A stretch of DNA of 64,000 bases, from contig NZ_JAGGOY010000012.1 in the NCBI RefSeq assembly GCF_018614095.1, positions 18,135 to 82,134 on the forward strand, in the 5' to 3' direction. The position numbers and the translations under genes were made by a program. Below are positions 8,418 through 16,145 of this stretch, one piece after another. Source of the stretch: Streptomyces sp. ISL-87. GTDB lineage: Bacteria; Actinomycetota; Actinomycetes; Streptomycetales; Streptomycetaceae. Within the stretch, counting starts at the first letter, position 1. The number at the start of each line of letters is the position of its first letter. Below the pieces are notes generated by a model. That model was given only the letters and a program-made list of their open reading frames with translations, was not told where the DNA came from and made no database searches.

Positions 8418-8800
8418 GCCCCGCCGCCGCTTGAGGCGCGGGGCCGGGGGCGGAGCCCCAGGCAGCCCCTCCGACGCCGGAGGCGCGGAGTCCGGGGCCC
8501 AGCCCCAGAAACCCTCCAGCCCCACCGGCGCCTGAAGCGCAGAGCCCGGGCCAGAACCCCAGGAACCCTCCAGCCCCCGGCGCCTGAAGCGCAGAGCCCG
8601 GGGCGGAGCCCGCGGATCCCTCCAGCCCCGCCGACGCTTGAGACGCGGAATCCGGGGCGGAGCAACCCACCGGCGCCCGAGACGCAGAACCCAGGCCGGA
8701 GCCCCAGGAACCCTTCAGCCCCGCCGGCGTTTGAGGCGCGGGGTCCGGGCGGAGCCCGGGGAAACGGAGAAAGGGCGGGGCGGGGAGAAAGCCCGCGCAG
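8418..8800. repeat. Seven degenerate copies of a Streptomyces intergenic repeat
   Basis: About 380 bp without a credible gene. It is built from seven diverged copies of roughly 45-54 bp with the core GCCGGCG(T/C)TTGAGGCGCGG, GTCCGGGGCGGAGCCCC and spacers like AGGAACCCTCCAGCCCC. Each copy can fold on itself. Single copies of this element are common between Streptomyces genes; others lie at 51.2 kb (inside a reading frame) and at the right end of this window. Open frames here are low-complexity shadows. Confidence 0.85.
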
Positions 8801-8832
8801 CGGCCCAGCGGCCCCAGCGGCCCGGTGGAGCA

Positions 8833-10194
8833 TCACCGCCAGACCGGCCGATCCGACCCCCACCGAGACGGCCCCCGCCCCCACCCCCCAAACGGCACCG
8901 GCGCCCCCGCATACCGCAGCACCCCATACCCCGAGGAAACCTCCCGCAGCCACGGCTCAGCCGCATACCCCGCCTCACCCGGACCCGCCGGACCCGCCGG
9001 CCCCGCCGGAACATCCCGAACCAGCCAAGACGCCGTCCCCGCCAGGGAAAACCGCAACCCCCGCCCACCCCCCTCGGCCAGCGCCCGCAAAACCCCCGCC
9101 GCCACCAGATACCCCGTCCCGTGATCCAACGCCTGCGCAGGCAACACCCCAGGCACCCCCGGCCGCCCCCCACCACCGCCCCCGCACACCGCCGCGATCC
9201 CATATCCCGCCTGCACCAGCGAGTCGAACCCGCGCCGCCCCGCCCACGGCCCCCACCCCCGCCACCCCCACGCACACAGCTCCGCCACCACCAGCCCCGG
9301 CCGCCCCGCCAACAGCTCGCGCGCCCCCAGCCCGTAGCGCTCCAACGCCCCCGGCCGGTACCCGCTCACCACCACATCCGCCCCGTCAAGCAGGCCCTCG
9401 AGCACGGCCCGGTCCCCCGCGTCCGCCAGGTCCAGCACCGCCGACCGCTTCCCGAACCCCGTATCCGCATGCGCGTCATCCGACTCCGGCAGCCCCGGCG
9501 AGTCGATCCGCAGCACGTCCGCCCCGAGCAGCCCCAGCGTCCGCGTCGCGACCGGCCCGGCGATGACCCGGGTCAGGTCCAGCACCCGTACCCCCGCCGC
9601 AGGCAGCGGCAGCGCCGCCGCCCCCAGCACCCGCCCCTGCCCACCGGACTCCCATACCTCCACCAGCGGCTGCCGCTCCCCGTACCCCTCCGCCACGGCG
9701 ACGGCAAGCCCGCCCTCCCCGTACACCAGCTCCTGCACCTCAACAGCGCCCCGCCGCGCCACCGCCTCCCGCAACCCCTCCGGGGTACCGGCACCGGCCC
9801 CCAACGCCCGTACCAGCGCTTCCCGGTGATGCGGATAGTTCGCGTGCGTCCGGACCCAGCCGTCCGCCGCCTCCCAGAACCCCGACAGCGGCGCGAACGT
9901 GACCGGCTCCCGCCCCTCCACCCGCAGATGCCGCTCGCTGACGAACGCCGTCGCCACCGCGCCCTCGTCGACCACCAGTGGAGCCACATCGTCCACCCCA
10001 CCGCCGCCCCGCACCGCGGCCAGCTCCGCCGCGGCGAGCGAGCACACCCCAACCGTGGCCCGCGCCAACTCCCGTACAGGCAGCGGACCTTCCCCCAGGT
10101 CACTGCCTCCGCGGTACGCCACCCGCCCCACCAGCTCGCCCGCCCCACCGAGCGCGGCCCACGCCTGCGATGTCCCACCGTCATGAGTAGTCAC
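8833..10194 (-). CDS. CaiB/BaiF-type (family III) CoA-transferase
   Basis: A 453-residue protein with the signature segment RVLDLTRVIAGPVATRTL and GADVLRIDSP near the middle, plus TGFGKRSAVLDL and the GFDSLVQAGYG loop, as in family III CoA-transferases. The family moves CoA between carboxylic acids via an aspartyl-CoA intermediate; the catalytic Asp is not assigned with certainty. GTG start at 10194 (VTTHDGGTSQAW). The C-terminal third is Gly-rich with a short Pro-Ala-Gly repeat. It stands alone, so the acid substrate cannot be inferred. Cytosolic. Confidence 0.85.
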   Translation of the reverse strand: MTTHDGGTSQAWAALGGAGELVGRVAYRGGSDLGEGPLPVRELARATVGVCSLAAAELAAVRGGGGVDDVAPLVVDEGAVATAFVSERHLRVEGREPVTFAPLSGFWEAADGWVRTHANYPHHREALVRALGAGAGTPEGLREAVARRGAVEVQELVYGEGGLAVAVAEGYGERQPLVEVWESGGQGRVLGAAALPLPAAGVRVLDLTRVIAGPVATRTLGLLGADVLRIDSPGLPESDDAHADTGFGKRSAVLDLADAGDRAVLEGLLDGADVVVSGYRPGALERYGLGARELLAGRPGLVVAELCAWGWRGWGPWAGRRGFDSLVQAGYGIAAVCGGGGGGRPGVPGVLPAQALDHGTGYLVAAGVLRALAEGGGRGLRFSLAGTASWLVRDVPAGPAGPAGPGEAGYAAEPWLREVSSGYGVLRYAGAPVPFGGWGRGPSRWGSDRPVWR

Positions 10195-10520
10195 GTCGAC
10201 ATTCTCAACGAAAGAACCGGGGACCCAGCCGTACAAGTTGTCGCGGTCGGTCCGGGCCCGAGCCCGATGTCCATTCCTTCGCCCTCGACCTGGTCGACAC
10301 CGCGCGCCGCGGACTACGACCCGGTGCCCGCCCCGCGGGATGTCACATGACCACGGGCCGCAGCCACCGAGCCGCGCCACGTGCTCCTGAGGGCCAGTAG
10401 GAGGTCCGTTTCGCTGACGCGGCCTCGGCCATGGCTGGGAGCACCTCACCCAGCAGGCTCTCGAGAACACCCCCCGCGCCTGGGCCACTGGCGTGGACCG
10501 CACGCGTCGTCACCTTGACA
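10195..10520. other. Intergenic region with no convincing gene
   Basis: About 325 bp with weaker codon bias than the surroundings. A minus-strand frame of 56 codons (10343-10513, GTG start, VTTRAVHASG to RPVVM) is open but lacks a clear ribosome-binding site and a recognisable domain. It may be the relic of an accessory gene beside the unknown protein that follows. No tRNA-derived direct repeat was seen. Confidence 0.4.
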
Positions 10521-11408
10521 TCAGGCCTGTTCCCAAGGCGCGGGATCCGGACGGCGAAGCCACCACCAACCATCCGGGTCCTGTTCGGCTGACGCGCCCG
10601 TCAATTCCCCACGGAGACCGCCTGCGACGTCTTCCGTTGTCGCTACCGCAAAGCGCCTGTCCAATTGTTCCAGAGCCGCATTCAGCAGCGCGGTCACTTC
10701 ACGAGGCAGGCAGGTGCCGATTTCCGCAAGGTCGTCGCGGGCTTCCAGCCGCTCTCGATAGAGGTCGGCCGGATACCAACCCGACGGTGCCCAGCCAGAC
10801 TCCATCTGCCTGATGACCCTCTCCCACACCACCAAGTTGACCTTCGCGGACCAGATAGAGCTACCGCTGTCATCGTCAGCGGCCTGTCGCACCTTCTCAA
10901 CTGACGCTGCGAAGGCTTGGGCAATGGGAGTGTCCGGCCGTTGCTCCCGTACGATCTCGGCGAATCGCGTCACCGTTGCCCGCGGGAGCTGAGCAACCGG
11001 CGCCTCGACGGCGGTAACCGTGTAGAGCGGTCGCTCATCGTCGGAGAGTTCGAGCCGGGCGCGGGTGAGGAGGCCCTCCTGCGTTACCGCCCAGTAGGCG
11101 CTGGGAGGCGCTTCCGAAGCGGGAAAGAGGACGGTCGTCGTCGCGGCCTTCGCGAACCTCGCTGCAACGTCGCGCTCAAGCGGCTGATCAGCAACTTCCT
11201 CCTGGGCATAGATGTCGAGCGACCAGGCCAAGTCGCCGTGAATCGCTCTGTGTTCGCACGAGACAAGTGCGTCCCAATTCCGGAGGTCGGGGTCACCGTC
11301 AGGATCGGCCACATCCACATCACCCACCGCGACGCCGAGACATCCGGCGAGTGCCACAGCCATGCTCTCGGGTCGAATGGGGTCGACGGTAAGGATGCTG
11401 TAGATCAC
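10521..11408 (-). CDS. Hypothetical protein near tRNA-Ala
   Basis: A 295-residue soluble protein with no signal peptide or membrane segment and no family I recognise. Features: an acidic N-terminal half (GDVDVADPDGDPDLRNWDAL), a central region with many Trp and Tyr, then a mixed helical part (YRERLEARDDLAEIG, LNAALEQLD). It is likely cytosolic. GTG start at 11408 with GGGA about 9 nt upstream. Codon use is less GC3-biased than its neighbours, it is flanked by poorly coding DNA, and it sits next to a tRNA gene, all consistent with an acquired accessory gene. It could be an immunity or toxin-partner protein, but nothing in the sequence proves that. Confidence 0.6.
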   Translation of the reverse strand: MIYSILTVDPIRPESMAVALAGCLGVAVGDVDVADPDGDPDLRNWDALVSCEHRAIHGDLAWSLDIYAQEEVADQPLERDVAARFAKAATTTVLFPASEAPPSAYWAVTQEGLLTRARLELSDDERPLYTVTAVEAPVAQLPRATVTRFAEIVREQRPDTPIAQAFAASVEKVRQAADDDSGSSIWSAKVNLVVWERVIRQMESGWAPSGWYPADLYRERLEARDDLAEIGTCLPREVTALLNAALEQLDRRFAVATTEDVAGGLRGELTGASAEQDPDGWWWLRRPDPAPWEQA

Positions 11409-11552
11409 TGATACGTCCCGTTGTAGATGGCGGCCCGCGCGAACACCTGACACCCCAGCACCAGCGCAGCCCCGGCGCCACTCCGACACCAGACCACCGC
11501 CCGAGGCCCCGCCCACGTTCGGGCACCACCTCGAGCACGTCCCCACAAACGC

Positions 11553-11617
11553 CGAGATCCCGCCCAGCCTTTCGGCTGAACGGGATCTCGTGACGATTCC
11601 CGAGAGCTACTCGGGAA
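11553..11617 (-). terminator. Two strong hairpins downstream of tRNA-Ala
   Basis: CGAGATCCCG (11553-11562) pairs perfectly with CGGGATCTCG (11581-11590); TTCCCGAG (11597-11604) pairs with CTCGGGAA (11610-11617). They follow the tRNA 3' end on the minus strand by 10-75 nt and probably act as terminator and processing signals. Confidence 0.75.
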
Positions 11618-11627
11618 CTGTCGTCTG

Positions 11628-11701
11628 TGGACCTGTGGGGATTTGAACCCCAGACCCCCTCGATGCGAACGAGGTGCGCTACCAGACTGCGCCACAGGCC
11701 C
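11628..11701 (-). tRNA. tRNA-Ala (anticodon CGC)
   Basis: A 74-nt cloverleaf. The 7-bp acceptor stem is GGGCCTG with CAGGTCC (one G-T pair) and discriminator A. The D stem is GCGC/GCGC, the anticodon stem CCTCG/CGAGG with loop TTCGCAT giving anticodon CGC (reads GCG), and the T arm TGGGG-TTCAAAT-CCCCA. CCA is not encoded. GCG is a heavily used Ala codon in this GC-rich genome. Confidence 0.95.
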
Positions 11702-11715
11702 TTGCGACGTGTGAA

Positions 11716-11744
11716 ACATTAGCATCCCCGCGCGGGTGCTCCAA
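11716..11744 (-). promoter_or_regulatory. SigA/HrdB-type promoter of tRNA-Ala
   Basis: Read on the minus strand: TTGGAG (11744-11739), 17-bp spacer, TAATGT (11721-11716), placed about 15 nt before the mature tRNA 5' end. Spacing and distance fit a housekeeping stable-RNA promoter. Confidence 0.7.
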
Positions 11745-11778
11745 AACCGGTATCGGGAGCGTCCGCGCAGGTCACCGA

Positions 11779-12816
11779 TCACTCGTTCGCGGCGCGCGGG
11801 CGGCCCTCGCCCTCGTACTGATCGAACAGCGGGGTGCGGCCCCGGTCGCGGCCGCGTGGGCGGGGCGGGGTCGGCTGCTTGGAGTCCGGCTTCGCGGCCG
11901 GGGCGGGGACGTGCGGCTGGGCGCGCAGCCTCGGCTCCGTCGGCTCGGCGGTGCTGGAGCGGGCCGAGCTCCAGCCGTCCGGGGCCGCGGGGCCGGTGGC
12001 GCGCGGGGCGACCGGCGCCGTCACGTACGTCGGCAGCGGGACCGGGACGGGCTCCCAGCTGTCACCGCGGGCCGGGCCCCGGTCGCGTTCGCGCTGCTGG
12101 TCCACCCACTCGGCGTGGTCGGTCTGCTCCACCAGGGCGCGCCGTCCCGCCTCCTGCGGGGAGACCGGTGGCGCGGGGTCCGGTTCGCCGCCCTCGACGG
12201 CCTCGGGCTCGCGGCGGCGCGGCCGGTTCTCCCTCAGCTGGCGCGCGGCGGCCTCGGCGCGGCGCCGGTCCATCGTGAACTCGTACCGCCGCCGCTCCTG
12301 GACCCGCAGGTGGACGATGTACGTGCTGAGGAGGAGAGCCGGGAGGGCCGGGGCCCACAGGAACCGCAGCCCGCCGACGGCCGCGACGACGGCGCCGAGC
12401 GTGAAGACCAGGAAGAGCAGCGCGGTGGTGCGCCGGCGGCGCGCGAGCGCCTGGAGGCGCTGTTCGCGCCGGGCGCGCTCCGCCCGGTCCACCCGATCGG
12501 CCGCGGCCGATCTGGGTTCCGCCCGGGTCGGGGGCACGACAACGGCCCGGGCGTCGGCGTCCACGGAATTCACCGTTTCCGTCGCGGCGTCCGGGTCCGC
12601 TTGGGCTTGGGGCTCCGCCTCGTCACCGCGCTCACGCAGCCCCTTGGCGTAACGGCGCTCCATCCCCGCCCGGCCGGACAGCAGCCGAATGGCGGTGGAG
12701 AAGCGTTCCGTCGGACGGGCTTCGTTCAGCTCGTCCTGCCTCCGGAGCCACATGGGCACCAAGTAGGCGGCCCAGGCCCCGACAATGACTGCGTAGATGA
12801 GGCCGCTGCTGCTCAC
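11779..12816 (-). CDS. sepX: GlpR/SepX membrane protein (Glp receptor, divisome partner)
   Basis: A 345-residue protein. The N-terminal membrane segment is LIYAVIVGAWAAYLVPMWL, followed by RRQDELNEARPTERFSTA, which resembles the actinobacterial GlpR/SepX signature. A basic coiled-coil-like stretch (about 115-140), two membrane-type segments (TTALLFLVFTLGAV and the stretch after it) and a long Pro/Arg-rich disordered tail come next. In Streptomyces SepX is a membrane protein that interacts with FtsZ; in Corynebacterium GlpR is the receptor of the gephyrin-like Glp. The glp/moeA gene lies four genes upstream on the same strand, supporting the call. GTG start at 12816. A T7 tract and AT-rich stretch lie upstream. 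Confidence 0.83.
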   Translation of the reverse strand: MSSSGLIYAVIVGAWAAYLVPMWLRRQDELNEARPTERFSTAIRLLSGRAGMERRYAKGLRERGDEAEPQAQADPDAATETVNSVDADARAVVVPPTRAEPRSAAADRVDRAERARREQRLQALARRRRTTALLFLVFTLGAVVAAVGGLRFLWAPALPALLLSTYIVHLRVQERRRYEFTMDRRRAEAAARQLRENRPRRREPEAVEGGEPDPAPPVSPQEAGRRALVEQTDHAEWVDQQRERDRGPARGDSWEPVPVPLPTYVTAPVAPRATGPAAPDGWSSARSSTAEPTEPRLRAQPHVPAPAAKPDSKQPTPPRPRGRDRGRTPLFDQYEGEGRPRAANE

Positions 12817-12962
12817 ACCTCACACCGTAGAGGGGCGCGGCCGAGCGGATCCGCCAATTGAGCCGGTGTGTCGCACGAACTGGCTGATATCACGGACTTT
12901 TTTTGTGATTCTTCGGATCAGGTTATGGACGAATCCGTTTGGAATTCGAACGCTTTATCGAT

Positions 12963-13556
12963 TCACCGCGGATTGGCACGCTTCCACCGGCTCAGCAGGC
13001 CCTCCGGGGCCTCCTCCGCCGTGAGCGCGAACACGAGGTGGTCCCGCCAGGCTCCGTCGATGTGCAGGTAGCGCGGCCGCATGCCCTCCTCGCGGAAGCC
13101 GAGCTTCTCCACCACGCGCCGGCTCGGGGTGTTCTCCGGACGGATGCAGACCTCGATGCGGTGCAGCCCCACCTTCGCGAAGCAGTGGTCCACGGCGAGC
13201 GCGACGGCCGTCGGCATCACGCCCCGCCCCGCCACGTCGCGGTCCACCCAGTACCCGACATGGCCCGCGCACATCGAGCCCCAGGTGATCCCGGCGACCG
13301 TCAGCTGGCCGACCAGCCGGCCCTGGTACTCGATGACGAACGGCAGCATCCGCCCCGCGTTGGCCTCCGCCCGCAGATGGCGCACCATCTGGCGGTACGT
13401 CGGCCGCTGGATCACCGGTCCCCACGGCGCGGGCGGCGGAATCGTGGCCTCCCACGGCCGCAGCCAGTCGCGGTTGCGCCGGTTGACCTCGCGCCAGGCA
13501 CGCTGGTCGCGCAGTTTTATCGGCCGGAGCGTGACATCCCCGTCGGTCAGTACCAC
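12963..13556 (-). CDS. RimJ/RimL-type GNAT acetyltransferase
   Basis: A 197-residue GNAT of the ribosomal-protein acetyltransferase type. It starts LTDGDVTLRPIKLRDQRAW, has the acetyl-CoA loop in YWVDRDVAGRGVMPTAVAL, then RIEVCIRPENTPSRRVVEKLGF and EGMRPRYLHIDGAWRDH, classic RimJ motifs. The GTG at 13556 lies 17 nt after the mogA stop without a strong ribosome-binding site. An ELNGPSWP extension is readable just upstream, so the true start may be slightly earlier. Part of the mogA-moaC-glp-galU strand group; its role there is unknown. Confidence 0.85.
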   Translation of the reverse strand: MVLTDGDVTLRPIKLRDQRAWREVNRRNRDWLRPWEATIPPPAPWGPVIQRPTYRQMVRHLRAEANAGRMLPFVIEYQGRLVGQLTVAGITWGSMCAGHVGYWVDRDVAGRGVMPTAVALAVDHCFAKVGLHRIEVCIRPENTPSRRVVEKLGFREEGMRPRYLHIDGAWRDHLVFALTAEEAPEGLLSRWKRANPR

Positions 13557-13573
13557 CGGCCAGGAGGGGCCGT

Positions 13574-14236
13574 TCAGCTCGCGCTCCCGGTGGGCTCCGA
13601 CGACGGTCTCGGGTGGTCGCCGCCCCGGATCTGGTCCACGGCGTGCGGCAGGATGCGGCCCAGCACGGCGAGGCCGTCGCGGACACCGCCCGTGGAACCC
13701 GGGAGGTTCACGATCAGGGTGTGGCCCGCCACGCCCGCCAGGCCCCGGGCCAGCGCCGCGGTCGGCACCTTGGCCAGGCCCTCGGCGCGGATGGCCTGCG
13801 GGATGCCCGGGATCTCATAGTCCAGCACCCGCGCGGTGGCGTCCGGGGTGCGGTCGGTCGGCGAGATGCCGGTGCCGCCGGTGGTGATGATGACGTCGTA
13901 CCCGGCGGCCACGCCCTCGCGCAGCGCCTGCTCGACGGGGTCGCCGTCCGGGACGACGCGCGGGCCGTCCACCTCGAAGCCGAGCTTCTCGAGCGCCTCG
14001 GCCAGCAGCGGCCCGCCCTTGTCGGCGTACACGCCCTGCGAGGCCCGGTTGGAGGCGGTGACGACCAGAGCCCGCAGCAGCGGAGCCCCGGCGGCAGGCG
14101 GCTGCGCCGGCCAGGCCTCGCCCGCGGCGGGACCGTGGCCGACGGGCTCGTGGCCGGCGGACCCGTGTCCGACGGGCCTGTGGCCAGCCGGCCCGTGGCT
14201 GTGGCTGTGGGCCTCGCCGCCGCGCGGGGCGTTCAC
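13574..14236 (-). CDS. mogA: MogA/MoaB-type molybdenum cofactor protein with His-rich N-terminus
   Basis: A 220-residue protein. The C-terminal 165 residues are the MoCF-binding domain: VTASNRAS, DGPRVVPDGDP, the phosphate loop ITTGGTGISPTDRTP, and the NLPGSTGGVRDGL loop. MogA/MoaB adenylates molybdopterin before metal insertion. The N-terminal 45 residues are unusual: several GH-P-x-G-H-x repeats with about nine His, perhaps metal-binding. The GTG at 14236 overlaps the moaC stop (GTGA). It forms a molybdenum-cofactor group with moaC and glp/moeA and would serve the molybdopterin oxidoreductase at 28.8 kb among others. Confidence 0.85.
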   Translation of the reverse strand: MNAPRGGEAHSHSHGPAGHRPVGHGSAGHEPVGHGPAAGEAWPAQPPAAGAPLLRALVVTASNRASQGVYADKGGPLLAEALEKLGFEVDGPRVVPDGDPVEQALREGVAAGYDVIITTGGTGISPTDRTPDATARVLDYEIPGIPQAIRAEGLAKVPTAALARGLAGVAGHTLIVNLPGSTGGVRDGLAVLGRILPHAVDQIRGGDHPRPSSEPTGSAS

Positions 14237-14712
14237 GCGCGGGTCCAGTCGCCGGACTTGCCGCCGGTCTTCTCCTCCACCCGGACGTCCGTGATGACGG
14301 CGCCCTTGTCGACGGCCTTGACCATGTCGATCACGGTGAGCCCGGCGACCGCGACGGCGGTCAGCGCCTCCATCTCGACGCCCGTGCGGTCGGTCGTCTT
14401 GACGGTGGCCAGGATCTCGACCGCGTCGTCGGCCACCGTCAGGTCGACCTTCACGCCGGACACGGCCAGCGGGTGGCAGAGCGGGATCAGGTCGGGGGTC
14501 TTCTTCGCCCCCATGATCCCGGCGATCCGCGCGGTGGCGAGGGCATCGCCCTTCGGCACGCCCTCGCCCCGCAGCAGCTCGATCACCCGGGGGGAGACGA
14601 GGACGCGCCCGCTGGCTCGCGCCGTCCGGGTGGTGACGTCCTTCTCCGAGACGTCGACCATCCGGGCCGCGCCGGCCTCGTCGATGTGCGTCAGCCTGCT
14701 GTGCGTGCTCAT
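14233..14712 (-). CDS. moaC: Cyclic pyranopterin monophosphate synthase MoaC
   Basis: A 159-residue protein of usual family length. Motifs: MVDVSEKDVTTRTA, KGDALATARIAGIMGAK, KKTPDLIPLCHPL (the conserved LCHP), and GVEMEALTAV with DMVKAVDKG near the C-terminus. MoaC converts the MoaA product into cPMP in molybdenum cofactor synthesis; it is a cytosolic hexamer. ATG start at 14712. Its stop overlaps the mogA start by four bases. The gap to glp is 73 nt, with no hairpin seen. Confidence 0.95.
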   Translation of the reverse strand: MSTHSRLTHIDEAGAARMVDVSEKDVTTRTARASGRVLVSPRVIELLRGEGVPKGDALATARIAGIMGAKKTPDLIPLCHPLAVSGVKVDLTVADDAVEILATVKTTDRTGVEMEALTAVAVAGLTVIDMVKAVDKGAVITDVRVEEKTGGKSGDWTRA

Positions 14713-14785
14713 ATGTCGTGCCGCTCCCGCTCCGGGCCCCGCAAGGGCCTGTGTGGTGCAACACGCTACCCGCACCCGCGGGTAC

Positions 14786-16141
14786 TCAGCCGAGCAGGAC
14801 CACTTCCAGCTCCGCCCCCGGCTCCACCGAGGTGACGTCCTCCGGTACGACCATGAGCGAGTCGGCGTGCGCCAGTGCGGCGATCAGGTGCGAACCGGAT
14901 CCACCGACGGGGCTTACCGTTCCGCTCTCGGCGTCGTACTTACCGCGCAGGAACTGGCGGCGGCCGGCCGGGGAGCCGATCGCCTTGTCCGCCTTGAGCT
15001 CGGCCCGTACGACCGGACGGCTGACGTCGGGCAGGCCCATCAGGGCGCGGATCGCCGGGCGCACGAACAGCTCGAAGGAGACGTACGAGGACACCGGGTT
15101 GCCGGGCAGCGCCAGCAGCGGGGTGTGGTCGGGGCCGATGGAGCCGAAGCCCTGGGGCTTGCCGGGCTGCATGGCGAGCTTGCGGAAGTCGACCCCGCCG
15201 GCGTCGATGTCCTCGCCGTCCGCGCCCCCGGCGGCGACCGAGGTGAGCGCCTCCTTGACCACGTCGTAGGCGCCCACGCTGACCCCGCCCGTGGTGACCA
15301 GCAGGTCGGCGCGGATCAGCTGGTCCTCGATGGTGGCGCGCAGGGTGTCGGCGTCGTCGGAGACCGCGCCGACGCGGTACGCGATGGCGCCGGCGTCCCG
15401 CGCGGCCGCGGCCAGGGCGAAGCTGTTGGAGTCGTAGATCGTCCCGGGGGTCAGCGCCTCGCCGGGCTGGACCAGCTCGCTGCCGGTGGACATCACGACC
15501 ACGCGCGGCCGCGGCCGCACCCGGACGGTGCCGCGCCCGATGGCGGCGAGCAGCGCGATCTGCGGCGGCCCGAGGATTGTTCCGGCGGCGAGCGCGAGGT
15601 CCCCGGCCTGTACATCGCTTCCGCGCGAGCGGACATGCGCCCGTGCCTGCGCCGCGCGGTGCACCCGTACCTCTCCCGCGGCGCCCTCGGGCGCGGCACT
15701 GGCCGGGGTCATCCCCGAGGCGGCGCCGCCTCCCGTACCGCCGTCGGTCCACTCGACCGGTACGACGGCCTCGCTCCCGGGCGGCAGCGGGGCGCCGGTC
15801 ATGATCCGGGCGGCCTGGCCGGGGCCGACGGTGGGCAGGTCGCCACTGCCCGCCGCGACGTCCCCGATGACCGTCAGCACCGCCGGGAACTCCTCGCTGG
15901 CACCCTGGACGTCGGCCACGCGGACGGCGTACCCGTCCATGGAGCTGTTGTCGAAGGGCGGGAGGGCGACGGGCACGGTGACGTCCTCGACCAGGACACA
16001 GCCCTGGGCGTCCAGCAGCTGGAGCTCGATGGGCTCCAGCGGCCGGACCGCGGCGAGGATGTCCGCGAGGTGCTCGTCCACCGACCAGAGGCGCTGCTCC
16101 CGCTGCGCGCGGCCGGTGTCCTGCGGTGCGGAACTGCTCAA
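14786..16141 (-). CDS. glp: Gephyrin-like molybdotransferase Glp / MoeA
   Basis: A 451-residue MoeA-fold protein. The N-terminal domain has LPPFDNSSMDGYAVR and RIMTGAPLPPG; the MoCF domain has VVVMSTGSELV, GTIYDSNS, TTGGVSVGAYD and LPGNPVSSYVSFE; the C-terminal domain IV ends near VEVVLLG. It ligates molybdate to molybdopterin-AMP. In actinobacteria one MoeA paralogue, Glp, binds FtsZ and the membrane receptor GlpR; the nearby sepX/glpR favours that identity here. TTG start at 16141 behind GGAGGAG, five bases after the galU stop, so the two are co-transcribed. A Gly/Ala/Thr-rich insert lies around residues 130-150. Confidence 0.9.
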   Translation of the reverse strand: MSSSAPQDTGRAQREQRLWSVDEHLADILAAVRPLEPIELQLLDAQGCVLVEDVTVPVALPPFDNSSMDGYAVRVADVQGASEEFPAVLTVIGDVAAGSGDLPTVGPGQAARIMTGAPLPPGSEAVVPVEWTDGGTGGGAASGMTPASAAPEGAAGEVRVHRAAQARAHVRSRGSDVQAGDLALAAGTILGPPQIALLAAIGRGTVRVRPRPRVVVMSTGSELVQPGEALTPGTIYDSNSFALAAAARDAGAIAYRVGAVSDDADTLRATIEDQLIRADLLVTTGGVSVGAYDVVKEALTSVAAGGADGEDIDAGGVDFRKLAMQPGKPQGFGSIGPDHTPLLALPGNPVSSYVSFELFVRPAIRALMGLPDVSRPVVRAELKADKAIGSPAGRRQFLRGKYDAESGTVSPVGGSGSHLIAALAHADSLMVVPEDVTSVEPGAELEVVLLG

Positions 16142-16145
16142 GGTG

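Noticed and set aside
8189..8953. 254-codon minus-strand frame of GGFLGLRPG-type repeats
   Set aside because: It is translation of the tandem intergenic repeat. It has no ribosome-binding site and overlaps the GNAT gene.
10343..10513. 56-codon minus-strand frame
   Set aside because: Weak start signal and no recognisable domain; noted only in the intergenic entry.
10195..11701. Genomic island integrated at tRNA-Ala
   Set aside because: No integrase, no copy of the tRNA 3' end and no insertion-sequence remnants were seen. Only composition hints at acquisition, which is reported as a weaker finding.
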